This document shows positions 35,662 to 43,526 of a DNA stretch of 64,000 bases, piece after piece. Both the position numbers and the translations under genes were made by a program. The notes below the pieces were generated by a model. That model was not told the DNA's origin and ran no database searches. It saw only the letters and a list, made by a program, of their open reading frames with translations. Source of the stretch: Sphingobium sp. JS3065. GTDB taxonomy: Bacteria > Pseudomonadota > Alphaproteobacteria > Sphingomonadales > Sphingomonadaceae. Positions within the stretch are counted from its first letter, which is position 1. The number at the start of each line of letters is the position of its first letter. The stretch covers positions 3,227,501 through 3,291,500 of the forward strand of contig NZ_CP102664.1 of assembly GCF_026427355.1 (NCBI RefSeq). The letters are read 5' to 3'.

Positions 35662-36336
35662 ATGACCGATACCACCCTCACCCTCATCAGCCACCCGCTG
35701 TGTCCCTTCGTCCAGCGCGCCGCTATCCTGCTCCTCGAGAAGGACGTGCCGTTTGAACGGATCAACGTCGACCTGTCGGCCAAGCCCGACTGGTTCCTGG
35801 CGCTGTCGCCGACAGGCAAGGTGCCGTTGCTGAAAGTTCGCCAGCCGGACGGCAGCGACGCCATTCTGTTAGAAAGCATGGTGATCTGCGAATATCTGGA
35901 CGAGACGCAGACCGGCGCACCGATGTATCCCGACGATGCGCTGTCTCGCGCAAGGCAACGGGCCTGGATCGAATTTGCCACGCAGACGCAGACCGAAGGC
36001 TGGATGTTCCTCCACGCCGTCGATTCTGCCACGGCCGAAACCCGTCGCAGCGCCTTCCGGGACAAGCTGCGCAAACTTGAAGCGGAGCTGGGCGACGGCC
36101 CCTATTTCGCCGGCGCCGACTTCGGCATGGTCGATGCCGTATTTGCGCCGATGTTCCGCTACTTCGGCATCATCGATTCCGCGGCGGCCAAGCCGATCTT
36201 CGACGGCCTGCCGCGCGCCAACGCCTGGCGCGCCGCGCTCGCCGAGCGTCCCAGTGTCCGCAACGCGGTCGTCGCCGACTATGCCGACCGTTTCCGCGAC
36301 CATCTGCGCCAGCACGGCGCGCTGGTCGCAGCCTGA
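35662..36336 (+). CDS. Glutathione S-transferase family protein
   Basis: 224 residues from ATG 35662 with GGAGA 7 bases upstream; the frame runs further 5' only as a shadow of the SDR. SHPLCPFVQRAAILLLEKDVPFE has the CPF(V/C)QR active-site motif of omega/beta-like GSTs, with Cys in place of Ser/Tyr. LSPTGKVPLLKV has the cis-Pro, and ESMVICEYLDE the Glu-Ser glutathione contact. The C-terminal domain is helical, with FAGADFGMVDAVFAPMF. Second gene of the AraC-controlled cluster; may detoxify or process the SDR product with glutathione (inference). Confidence 0.92.
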   Translation: MTDTTLTLISHPLCPFVQRAAILLLEKDVPFERINVDLSAKPDWFLALSPTGKVPLLKVRQPDGSDAILLESMVICEYLDETQTGAPMYPDDALSRARQRAWIEFATQTQTEGWMFLHAVDSATAETRRSAFRDKLRKLEAELGDGPYFAGADFGMVDAVFAPMFRYFGIIDSAAAKPIFDGLPRANAWRAALAERPSVRNAVVADYADRFRDHLRQHGALVAA

Positions 36337-36366
36337 AATCCACGCAATACAGAAAGGAACCATGAC

Positions 36367-36963
36367 ATGACCGAAGCATCCAAAAGCGCGCTGATCCTGA
36401 TTGAATATGTCAACGACTGGCTCTCGCCGACCGGCGGCATCTACCCGCAGTTCCAGGACCGCGAGCAGGTTGACACCGCTATCGCCAATTCGAAGATCGC
36501 TTTGGCCGAGGCGCGCCGCCGCGGCATGCACGTGATCCACGCTTCGCTGAAGTTCGAGCCGACCTACAAGGTACTGGGCGAGGGCAAATACGGCCTGCGC
36601 GCCATGATGCGCTCCTATGGCTCGTTCCTTGGTGAACAGGCCGATTTCTTCCCCGGCTTCGAGCCGGCCGAAGGCGAGCATGTCGTGCGTGAACGCGCCG
36701 GCGGCAGCAGCGTGTTCGTCGGCACCACGCTCGACGGCTATCTGCGCAACAACGGCATCTTCGACATCTATCTGTCGGGCTTTTCGCTGCGCCAGTGCGT
36801 GGAATCCTCGATGCGCAACGCGCATGACCTCGGCTACCACACCAACGTCATCTATGACGCATCGGCGGGCTACACCCGCAAACAGCAGGACGATTTTCTG
36901 ACCGAGATCGCGCCATTCTACGCCAATGCCATCACGACCAGGGACTTCGTGGCCCAGGCGTAA
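36367..36963 (+). CDS. Isochorismatase-like cysteine hydrolase
   Basis: 198 residues of the isochorismatase/nicotinamidase fold: first strand ALILIEYVNDWLSP, nucleophile region SGFSLRQCVESSMRNAHDLGYHTNVIYDAS with Cys in the (V/L)-x-x-CVxxT-like motif, and the final ITTRDFV strand. The usual first-strand catalytic Asp (xxxD-x-QND) is Glu here (LIEYVND), a substitution known in some subgroups. Third gene of the SDR-GST operon. Followed by a strong terminator. Confidence 0.88.
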   Translation: MTEASKSALILIEYVNDWLSPTGGIYPQFQDREQVDTAIANSKIALAEARRRGMHVIHASLKFEPTYKVLGEGKYGLRAMMRSYGSFLGEQADFFPGFEPAEGEHVVRERAGGSSVFVGTTLDGYLRNNGIFDIYLSGFSLRQCVESSMRNAHDLGYHTNVIYDASAGYTRKQQDDFLTEIAPFYANAITTRDFVAQA

Positions 36964-36974
36964 GCCGCCGCGAT

Positions 36975-37005
36975 CCGTGCCCGGCGCGCCCCACGCCGGG
37001 CACGG
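36975..37005 (+). terminator. Terminator after the hydrolase gene
   Basis: CCGTGCCCGGCG (36975-36986) pairs perfectly with CGCCGGGCACGG (36994-37005) around 7 bases, followed by CCTTTACG. Confidence 0.65.
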
Positions 37006-37034
37006 CCTTTACGAGCTAATCGAGGTGACAGGCG

Positions 37035-37140
37035 ATGATCGGAATAACGGTCGAACTCACTATCACACCCGGCAGTGGCGATGACTTCGAGCGTGCCTTC
37101 GCGGTGCAGGTCGCCGCAGTGCGCGCGAATGAACCGGGTA
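37035..37140 (+). pseudogene. Antibiotic biosynthesis monooxygenase-like gene, truncated at the prophage junction
   Basis: ATG 37035 behind GAGGTG starts MIGITVELTITPGSGDDFER followed by AFAVQVAAVRANEPG, the N-terminal third of an ABM-domain (quinol monooxygenase-like) protein. At about 37138 the ABM similarity ends exactly where minus-strand integrase sequence begins, so the rest of the gene has been replaced by prophage DNA. It was probably the fourth gene of the SDR-GST-hydrolase cluster. Confidence 0.65.
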
Positions 37141-37974
37141 AGAATTGCAAGCGCCGGTGCAGACAGGGGAATGACATGTTCGCGCGACGCTTTCATGCGT
37201 GTTGCCGGTATGGTCCAGAGCTTCTCGCCCAGGTCGAATTCTTCCCATACCGCGCCTCGAACTTCGCCGGATCGCACGGCCGTGAGAATGGCAAAGCGCA
37301 GTGCAAGCCGACTAAAGGATTCTCGCTCCGTCAGTTTCACCATGAACGCGGATACCTTCGTATAAGGCATAGCCGCGAAGTGCCCATCCAGCTTGGGCTG
37401 TCGTGGAAGCCCCTTCGTGATCGCGCGCATCGGCGCTTTCTGTGTCACGATAGCCCGAAGCGTAAGCCCAATCGAGAACGGTGCCGATACGCTGCCGGAC
37501 CCGTCGCGCTGTCTCTGGCTTGGTGAGCCAGATGTCGGATAACAGGTTCCGGATCATCGGGCCGGTGATCTCATGAACCTGTAAGTCGCCGATCTGAGGA
37601 AACGCATAGGCTTCGAGCGTCTGAAGCCATTGTTTCTCATGCTTCTCGTTCCGCCATGTCTTGCTGTGGGCGGCAATCACTCTGGCGGAAGCCTGCCGGA
37701 AAGTGGGAATTCCCCGCACTTTGCGCCGTTCAAATATCGGGTCCAGGCCAAGCTCAACCCAAGTGCGGATTTCCCGAGCGCGTTCCCGGGCTGTCGCCAG
37801 CGAAACCTTGGATACACTGCCCAGACCAAAGTCGCGCCGGTTGCCATTCTTCTGCACCCGACACACCCAGCTCTTGCCGCCGCCGGGCTGAATCATAAGT
37901 AACAGGCCGTCGCCATCGCCGAGCCGCCCAAGGCGCGTTGCTGCTTTCACAGCGGTAGCGGAGAGCTTTCCCAT
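37140..37974 (-). pseudogene. Prophage tyrosine integrase, frameshifted and truncated
   Basis: From ATG 37974 the product MGKLSATAVKAATRLGRLGDGDGLLLMI ... WVCRVQKNGNRRDFGLG ... LDWAYASGYR is a P4-type integrase N-terminus and core-binding domain. Near 37440 the frame shifts: GYRDTES continues out of frame, while APMRAITKGLPRQPKLDGHFAAMPY lies in the next frame. The catalytic domain continues with FAILTAVRSGEVRGAVWEEFDL (catalytic Arg) and TRMKASREHVIPLS (Lys region), then stops at about 37140 in the monooxygenase gene. The H-x-x-R box and nucleophilic Tyr are missing, so it cannot catalyse excision. Confidence 0.85.
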
Positions 37975-38194
37975 GCCGCAAATTCTCCCACATTCTTTCC
38001 CACATTTCCAATCGATCACCGGTGGACGGGCAGGGATGCAAGTGGATACGAATCACGCTGAAAGCCGCAGAAATGCTGGGCTTTAGTGATTCGGAACGGA
38101 TGCGAAAGGACAGGTTGGTGGCGGAGCGGGAGGCAGTCGAAAAGACCGCAACAAATGGCGGAATTGCGTCGTTATCGGCGATCCTTGCGTTTCG

Positions 38195-38214
38195 ATGCCC
38201 CCAAGAATGCCCCC
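38195..38214 (+). repeat. Paired ATGCCCCC repeat upstream of the integrase
   Basis: ATGCCCCC at 38195-38202 and 38207-38214 (12-base phase), about 220 bases upstream of the integrase start. The same pair is seen on the minus strand at 7909-7928. A single inverted GGGGGCAT follows at about 38246-38253. Confidence 0.55.
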
Positions 38215-38228
38215 TCTTTAATTTGCGC

Positions 38229-38687
38229 CTACCCGTCTGTCGGAATGGGGGCATTGTCCTGATGCTGGGCGCCGAACACCTTACGCTGCTCGGCTTCATA
38301 TTCTCCATACGTGTTCCAGTTGGCGACTGGACTGCGAACCTCTCCAGTCGGGAACAGGATCGGCTCATTCCCCGGGCCACCATCATTGATGCCGTTATTG
38401 GTGATGGGGGCCATGATGCCGTCGGCGGAAAGCGCCCAGGCGATCACCGGCTCCTTCACGATCTCAAACGGAGGGTCGAAGCAGGGGCTAAGCATATAGG
38501 TGCCGCTCTGCGCAGGGATCATTTGCTGCGGCGTCCGTGCCAAAGCATCCTCCCATACCGAAAGCTCGACGGTGAACCGATCATTGTCGACCAGGTCAAC
38601 CTCAACCAGCCATTTCTCCTCGATCAGACGCTGGCGCGCCTGCTGGATGGATGAAAGCGGAACGTAACGAGCACCGAGCTTCAGCAT
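38229..38687 (-). CDS. Hypothetical prophage protein
   Basis: 152 residues, MLKLGARYVPLSSIQQARQRLIEEKWLVEVDLVDNDRFTVELSVWED ..., with a C-terminal acidic, Pro/Asn-rich tail. No family recognised. It ends the leftward early operon, 8 bases after the AlpA-like gene, before the integrase remnant. Confidence 0.65.
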   Translation of the reverse strand: MLKLGARYVPLSSIQQARQRLIEEKWLVEVDLVDNDRFTVELSVWEDALARTPQQMIPAQSGTYMLSPCFDPPFEIVKEPVIAWALSADGIMAPITNNGINDGGPGNEPILFPTGEVRSPVANWNTYGEYEAEQRKVFGAQHQDNAPIPTDG

Positions 38688-38695
38688 AGTTTCTC

Positions 38696-38923
38696 CTATT
38701 GTGGCGCGCTAATCCAATCATTGATCTGTGATTCGCGCCAGCCCACGCAATTGCGGCTGAGCTTGATTTGCTTCGGAAATGAACCGTCTGCGATCTTTCG
38801 GTACACAGTGCTCTGCTTCAAGCCAGTTCGTGACAGAACTTCAGGCAGACGGATGATGCGGTCAGCCGCAGATGCGGAACCGTGCCGCGCGGAACTGCTC
38901 ATGGTCTGTGTCGAATTACCCAT
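38696..38923 (-). CDS. AlpA-like excisionase/regulator
   Basis: 75 residues from ATG 38923, chosen because GGAGGTGA lies 5-6 bases upstream. DRIIRLPEVLSRTGLKQSTVYRKIADGSFPKQIKLSRNCVGWRESQINDWISA is a complete AlpA/MerR-like winged helix, usual for prophage excisionases and integrase activators. Its start lies inside the 3' end of the large helix-turn-helix array gene, so the two are coupled. Normally it would act with the integrase, which here is broken. Confidence 0.88.
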   Translation of the reverse strand: MGNSTQTMSSSARHGSASAADRIIRLPEVLSRTGLKQSTVYRKIADGSFPKQIKLSRNCVGWRESQINDWISAPQ

Positions 38924-40967
38924 TTCTGTCACCTCCGATCTGGATTTCATCAATGATGTCGCCTGCAGTTCCGTCGCCGATCACGTCTGCGAGGTTCCTA
39001 TCTGTGCTGCCGACAGTCCCATCGAGAGAGCGCGGGCCGAACATGCTTGCCCAGCGAGTGAATGCCCTGCTTGTGAAGGTGCGCGCGGCTGGCCTCAGCT
39101 TCGCCATCTCCAGCCGTCCTTCGAGGATGGCGAGACAGAGCTCGGCCACAACCTCGTCCCTGATCGACGGATCAATCGAGCGGCTGACAGCGGCCTGAAC
39201 CTCGCTGATGATCAAAGCATGAGGATCATCCTTCGAAGCGCGGCGATGAGCCAATGCCGCCCGGCGCGTGGCCTTGTCGTCGGCCGACAACTGTCCCCTG
39301 ATACGGAAAACGGTGGCGGCGGGCGCGCCCGTGATCAGCTTAATTTGGTCGGCGCCCTCTCCATTCACCAAGAGAGCCCGGACCCGCTCACTCAGGCCTG
39401 TGTCCACCGGCTTGGGACCTCGCCTGCGCGCGCCACGCTCCCAGGTGGCAGAGCATGTTCCGGCATGCCCCTTCAGCCGTCCGCACTCGCACGCGTCTCC
39501 ACGCTGGGCGATGCGCGAGCGGGCTATAACCGCATGCCTGAGCACCGTATCGGCGTTGATGCTGCACTCCCGCGAAATGTCGCTCACGGTCAGGCCTTCC
39601 ATAAGCATCTGCTCAATCCTCCTGGTCCATCGCTTGCCAAGAGACCCTGGAGTGTTCTTGATGCATCCACCGGCGTGGCCGATGGGCTTCCCGCAGACGC
39701 AGGAATGCACTGGGCCGCCGCCCCGCCCGCGCCAATGAGCGGTAATCCGCTTTGCTGTGCCGCTCGACACGCCAGCCTTCTTTGCGATGCTGGAAGTCGA
39801 ATAGCCTAACGAGAACATCCTGCGCATTCGCCGCAGCGTCGGCTGGGGCAGGGTGGATGTGACATCATTCCACGCTCCTCGCTGAATGGTCTTCTTTGCC
39901 TGCCGTGCCCGCCGCGCTGCGCAGGGGCCTGCATGCCCGGCTTGTCGGCCGCACGGACAGTCGGCGAACCGCTCCCCAGAGGCCAGCGCTTTGCGGGCGA
40001 TGGTGGCAGTAATATCCCTGGAAAGCTCGAGCATGCGGGCCACAGTCCGGACGCCGTGACCGACCCGGAGCAGCTTCAGCACCTGCTTTTCAAGCTTGGC
40101 CTTCCCGCCTGCCTCCGAGCTCCGGAATATCTCTCGCGCTGTTCTGATGGCGGTCAGAGGCGACAAGTTCAGCTGGCGACCTGCTTCACGGGCACTGCAT
40201 CCCCGTTGGAGCAGTTCGCTCATCGCGGTGATAGTCTTCTCTCGAAACTCAGGGCGAAGCCTCATCTCGCACGGCCCCTCATGCCCTGCCGGTAGCCCGC
40301 ACGAGCAAAGCAGGCCCTCTTCGATCATGGCAGCGCGAACAGTAGACAGCCTCGACCGGAGCGCGGCCAAACTGCAGCCTAAGCTCCGCGACATCTCAGA
40401 CGCTTGCTTGCCAGCAAGGATGAGGGATCTGATCGCCTTCTCCGACGCTGGTGAGCAAGCACCAGGATGGCCATTTCGCTTGCCGCAGTCGCAAGGTGGG
40501 CGCGACGCAACAGCGGCCGCCTGCGCTCTCAGCTCATCCTGAGCATGCCTCCTGATTGTAGCCTCACTGAGGCCAAGCGCTCGAGCAATCTGCCTGGCGC
40601 TTTCGCCGAGGGCCGCCCGGCGCTTGATCTCGGAAGCTTCCGGTGCGGTGACATTGATCTGGCGGGTAGAGAGCGGCATCAGCCTGTTCAGCACCCACTG
40701 AACATATTGGACCTTTCGGCCAATAGCTTCGGCAATTTCCCGGGGCTGCTCGCCGGCCGCGGTGCGTGCCGTGATGTCTGCCCAGACGCGCTTACGGCGC
40801 TCGGTGCTGGTCGGTATGCCAGTTGCCTTGGAAATCTTGCGGCACAGCTTTGCAGCGGCGCTGTCCTTTATCCCGACGGCGCGCGCAATCGCGTTCGACC
40901 CTTCTCCGGCGGCCATCCTTCGCGCAACCTCGCGCAAGAGGGCGTCGCCATAGGTCGGCAGGTTCAT
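38916..40967 (-). CDS. Giant array protein: about nine HTH units, five Cys/His knuckles, sigma-like C-terminus
   Basis: 683 residues from ATG 40967 (GGAGG upstream, ATGA overlap with the preceding gene). Helix-turn-helix units of the form x-A-G-x5-I-A-x3-G-x4-T-(V/A)-x3 lie at about residues 9-45, 62-97, 112-146, 176-212, 243-280, 292-328, 377-412, 447-482 and 525-560. Five knuckles obey C-x-C-G-x3-G-H-x-G-x-C exactly: 159-171, 221-233, 337-349, 423-435, 493-505. Residues 598-665 (RDEVVAELCLAILEG ... SRAFTRW ... RSLDGTVGSTDRNLADVIGD) resemble sigma-70-type region 2 with its linker. It probably binds an extended repeated DNA target and may touch RNA polymerase (inference). Family not known to me. 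Confidence 0.85.
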   Translation of the reverse strand: MNLPTYGDALLREVARRMAAGEGSNAIARAVGIKDSAAAKLCRKISKATGIPTSTERRKRVWADITARTAAGEQPREIAEAIGRKVQYVQWVLNRLMPLSTRQINVTAPEASEIKRRAALGESARQIARALGLSEATIRRHAQDELRAQAAAVASRPPCDCGKRNGHPGACSPASEKAIRSLILAGKQASEMSRSLGCSLAALRSRLSTVRAAMIEEGLLCSCGLPAGHEGPCEMRLRPEFREKTITAMSELLQRGCSAREAGRQLNLSPLTAIRTAREIFRSSEAGGKAKLEKQVLKLLRVGHGVRTVARMLELSRDITATIARKALASGERFADCPCGRQAGHAGPCAARRARQAKKTIQRGAWNDVTSTLPQPTLRRMRRMFSLGYSTSSIAKKAGVSSGTAKRITAHWRGRGGGPVHSCVCGKPIGHAGGCIKNTPGSLGKRWTRRIEQMLMEGLTVSDISRECSINADTVLRHAVIARSRIAQRGDACECGRLKGHAGTCSATWERGARRRGPKPVDTGLSERVRALLVNGEGADQIKLITGAPAATVFRIRGQLSADDKATRRAALAHRRASKDDPHALIISEVQAAVSRSIDPSIRDEVVAELCLAILEGRLEMAKLRPAARTFTSRAFTRWASMFGPRSLDGTVGSTDRNLADVIGDGTAGDIIDEIQIGGDRNG

Positions 40968-41107
40968 GACTTTTTGCCTCCAGCGGCAATCTTTGCAGGC
41001 CCATGCTGCACCTTGACGCCAGCGCCGCCGCAAGGATGGCACTGCCAGATATTGGGAAACACGCCGATGTTTCCGGACCCGCGGCAGACCACGCAGAGAT
41101 TGCTCAT
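40964..41107 (-). CDS. 47-residue zinc-finger peptide (DnaJ-type CxxCxGxG)
   Basis: ATG 41107 overlaps the stop of the upstream gene, and its TGA overlaps the ATG of the array protein (ATGA). The product begins MSNLCVVCRGSGNIGVF and carries CVVCRGSG and CHPCGGAG, two CxxCxGxG motifs 14 residues apart, as in one DnaJ zinc module. The basic C-terminus is KIAAGGKKS. Such mini zinc-finger proteins are common in phage early regions. Likely a nucleic-acid or protein adaptor for the array protein it is coupled to (inference). Confidence 0.75.
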   Translation of the reverse strand: MSNLCVVCRGSGNIGVFPNIWQCHPCGGAGVKVQHGPAKIAAGGKKS

Positions 41108-41460
41108 CGGCTCGCCCGTTTAACGCTCGGTGCATTCGGATCCGCGGCCGGCGTTTGATCCCAGTTTGCGCTGATCGCCGCCACCGGGCCCGCTTCGGCA
41201 GACCGCATCAACAGTTGTCCGCGATCGCCGGACAACTGCTCAATTCCTTTTTCGCCGACGGCTGGACCTGACTTCGTGCCGACGCGAGCGATCTCCTGCA
41301 GGACCAGGAAGGTGCTACCCGGCCGTCGCATACTCTGAGCAGCCGCATCCTCGATTGCATCATCAGCAGAAGAGTGCCGAAAGCGCGGGAGCTTGCCGCC
41401 GCTGTTGCGGCATACGATGAAAGCGTAGCTCTCGCGCTTCTTGATGATCGTCTCGCTCAT
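41104..41460 (-). CDS. Hypothetical prophage early protein
   Basis: 118 residues, MSETIIKKRESYAFIVCRNSGGKLPRFRHSSADDAIEDAAAQSMRRPGSTFLVLQEIARV, then a Gly/Ala-rich tail. No family recognised. The first 65 residues look like a compact alpha/beta fold. Start and stop overlap neighbours by ATGA, showing tight coupling in the leftward operon. Confidence 0.65.
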   Translation of the reverse strand: MSETIIKKRESYAFIVCRNSGGKLPRFRHSSADDAIEDAAAQSMRRPGSTFLVLQEIARVGTKSGPAVGEKGIEQLSGDRGQLLMRSAEAGPVAAISANWDQTPAADPNAPSVKRASR

Positions 41461-41855
41461 TCCGCCAGCGCCTCACCAAGAGCATTGCAAAGGACCGCCT
41501 CAGCGTCAGCCATCAGCGCGGCCACGGCGTGCTCGTTGACGGTGAGCGCCCGTCCGAAACCCTGGCCGATCGCGTTCGCTCCCAGGATCATGGCATGGGC
41601 ACTCCGAGCCGCCTGCATGAGATCGCGGAGCCGGGACAGCGCGCTGCCCTCCGTAAGGTCGGGTATACCGGTGCATTTCAGGAATTCGCGCCAACGATCC
41701 GTGATGTCGAGCGCCGCTGATACGCGATCCTCAGCCGACATCTTCGGATCGGCGCATGCGATGGTGTGAGTGGCTATGGCATCTATGTAGCGGTTATAGG
41801 CCGCCTGCGCTTCCGCGCTCGTGCCTTCCAGTTTTACGGTGGTCATGACTGTCAT
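41457..41855 (-). CDS. Hypothetical prophage early protein
   Basis: 132 residues, mostly helical (SAEAQAAYNRYIDAIATHTIACADPKMSAEDRVSAALDITDRWREFL and AVAALMADAEAVLCNALGEALAE). ATG 41855, or Met5 at 41843. Its stop overlaps the next gene (ATGA). No family recognised. Confidence 0.65.
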   Translation of the reverse strand: MTVMTTVKLEGTSAEAQAAYNRYIDAIATHTIACADPKMSAEDRVSAALDITDRWREFLKCTGIPDLTEGSALSRLRDLMQAARSAHAMILGANAIGQGFGRALTVNEHAVAALMADAEAVLCNALGEALAE

Positions 41856-41865
41856 GTCGCAATCC

Positions 41866-42201
41866 TCAAGCTACGCGCGAGCGGTTGGTGGGGAAAAGCT
41901 GGTGGACCGTGCCTTCGGCTGGTGACGGCTGGCGTTCACCGTCGTCTGGGTCATCCGGATCATCGTCGTCGTCAGGAAGGTGGGCGTGAGGCGACGGCTG
42001 AAAATCAGCGCAGGACCTGCTGTGATGTGTGATAGCCTGGAGAGCGACCCATTCGCCCTCGATCTCTCTCATGGTCAGGGGTTCCATCTCGCAGGCGCCG
42101 ACGTCTGACGTGTCGATCGCAGAAGCAGGTTTCCTCATGTCCGCCGGTGCCCCTTGGCGCCAATGACGGCAGTTGTTGCAGGTCTGGAAGAACTTGATCA
42201 T
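41866..42201 (-). CDS. Hypothetical protein with N-terminal Cys cluster
   Basis: 111 residues beginning MIKFFQTCNNCRHWRQ, with further Cys in GACEME and SCADF. This C-x2-C-x2-HW ... C ... C pattern is typical of small phage zinc-binding proteins. The C-terminus is strongly acidic (DDDDDPDDPDDG). ATG 42201 overlaps the stop of the preceding gene. Function unknown. Confidence 0.65.
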   Translation of the reverse strand: MIKFFQTCNNCRHWRQGAPADMRKPASAIDTSDVGACEMEPLTMREIEGEWVALQAITHHSRSCADFQPSPHAHLPDDDDDPDDPDDGERQPSPAEGTVHQLFPTNRSRVA

Positions 42202-42620
42202 TGCGGCAGAACCAGAGCTGCGGGATCGTAGCCGTTTTCGGCGAGAAGGCGCTTTGCTTCGCCGCTCAGCCCTTCTTGTTGGTCGTTGAGATCGCGACCG
42301 TTAGCGAAGCAGATGAGATACTTTATCGCGAAAGCCGAAAGGTCAGGCGAAGGAGTGTTCAGGAGCTGGCCTTCGGCCTGGTACCGAGCGTCGGCAAGCC
42401 GGTCCATCTCGTCATCGAAAGGGGTGACCGGGCAAAGATCACCCGAGGTGCTCTTCGCATTCTGGTATGCTGGAAACCAAGAGCGCTGATGGAACGTCCG
42501 CTCGGCCGCCAATGTTTTTTCATATCGCCAGCGGGCGAAAAGCCACCTCACCTTCACCAGGAACAGCGAGCCAGCGCCGTGCTCAGTGGCTCCGTAAAGC
42601 GGGGCATCTGACATGATCAT
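42198..42620 (-). CDS. Hypothetical prophage early protein
   Basis: 140 residues from ATG 42620. The start is chosen because the junction sequence GAGGGCTGCTGAG-ATG is identical to that before the next gene upstream (42903) and gives a GAGGG ribosome-binding site overlapping the previous gene's Glu-Gly-Cys-stop. The product is MIMSDAPLYGATEHGAGSLFLVKVRWLFARWRYEKTLAAERTFH ..., with C-terminal helices. No family recognised. Confidence 0.6.
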   Translation of the reverse strand: MIMSDAPLYGATEHGAGSLFLVKVRWLFARWRYEKTLAAERTFHQRSWFPAYQNAKSTSGDLCPVTPFDDEMDRLADARYQAEGQLLNTPSPDLSAFAIKYLICFANGRDLNDQQEGLSGEAKRLLAENGYDPAALVLPQ

Positions 42621-42917
42621 CTCAGCAGCCCTCCGCGGCGATAGTCGCACTTGATGCGGCTGGATCCCGTGGGAGAAGCTCGGAAAGGTCGATCAGGTTC
42701 TGGACCGCCTCAAGCGTATCAGCATGAACCCGCGGCGAAAGCAGCGCGAAATCTGTCTTGACCCCGCCTGGCGAGCCAAAGTCCTGTACTAGGCACTCGG
42801 CATGCCAAGAGGCCGACATCATCCTGAGTATGGCCCGCGCATAGTGGAGCGGCCCATCAGCATACTCGCCGAAAGCGAGAGCCGGGTTGCGCGTATTGCT
42901 CATCTCAGCAGCCCTCC
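42617..42917. repeat. 18-bp direct repeat at two gene junctions
   Basis: TCATCTCAGCAGCCCTCC occurs at 42617-42634 and again at 42900-42917. Both copies encode the same Glu-Gly-Cys-stop gene end, ribosome-binding site and overlapping ATG of the next gene, suggesting a duplicated translational-coupling module. Confidence 0.7.
42622..42903 (-). CDS. Hypothetical prophage early protein
   Basis: 93 residues from ATG 42903: MSNTRNPALAFGEYADGPLHYARAILRMMSASWHAECLVQDFG ..., ending AAEGC. The C-terminal part (ADTLEAVQNLIDLSELLP) is helical. No family recognised. Coupled to both neighbours through the repeated EGC-stop/ATG junction. Confidence 0.6.
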   Translation of the reverse strand: MSNTRNPALAFGEYADGPLHYARAILRMMSASWHAECLVQDFGSPGGVKTDFALLSPRVHADTLEAVQNLIDLSELLPRDPAASSATIAAEGC

Positions 42918-43411
42918 ATGTCAGCACGGCGGGCGTCGGTAATCATGATGTCGCGGCGAATAGACCGAGCGAGGTCGGGATAGAGTGTGGCCACGCTGTC
43001 AACCGCTTGCGGGGATCGCCGAGCGAGGGTGGCGCTGATGGTTGTCAGCGCCTGCGCAATGCCTTCGCACAACTTGCGCCCGCTTTTGTCGTGCTTTGCC
43101 ACCATGTCGGGCAGCTGGTCCGCCAGAGACGCAGTGAACCCTGCCAAGATCATAAGGTCCTGCCCATCATCTTCAGGGATGAGGTCAAACATGGCAGCAT
43201 TGCTATTCGACAGCAGATCCAGCGCTGCATCCTGAAGGATGCGAAAAGCTGGCCATTTGCGCGTGCTTGCCAGGATGTCCGCGTCGGTGAAAATGGCATC
43301 CACCCTGCCGAACAGGGCTGCCATGGTCATCATGGAAGAGCCGGCATCTGCCGGGCGCAGTTCTTCGTTCCGCGAAGCGTCATCGCTCCGCGCCTTGGTG
43401 GCGTTGGCCAT
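42905..43411 (-). CDS. Hypothetical prophage early protein, first of the leftward operon
   Basis: 168 residues from ATG 43411 (GGAG 8 bases upstream; the frame extends to TTG 43432). Helical, with ILQDAALDLLSNSNAAMFDLIPEDDGQDLMILAGFTASLADQLP and a C-terminal IRRDIMITDARRADMEGC. No family recognised. The candidate promoter with an operator in its spacer lies at 43527-43555. Confidence 0.6.
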   Translation of the reverse strand: MANATKARSDDASRNEELRPADAGSSMMTMAALFGRVDAIFTDADILASTRKWPAFRILQDAALDLLSNSNAAMFDLIPEDDGQDLMILAGFTASLADQLPDMVAKHDKSGRKLCEGIAQALTTISATLARRSPQAVDSVATLYPDLARSIRRDIMITDARRADMEGC

Positions 43412-43526
43412 ATCGGGGTCTCCTGTGCTCAATAACAGGATCGGCCGGGGCTATTACATCGTCATGCCGCGACTATTCCTGCCTGCTTCACCGTCTTCGG
43501 CCCGGAGGCGATCAGGTGATGAGGCA

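Noticed and set aside
36918..37135. C-terminal extension of the integrase frame to 36918
   Set aside because: Beyond about 37140 the translation is antisense to the monooxygenase and hydrolase genes, so it is read-through across the junction, not integrase.
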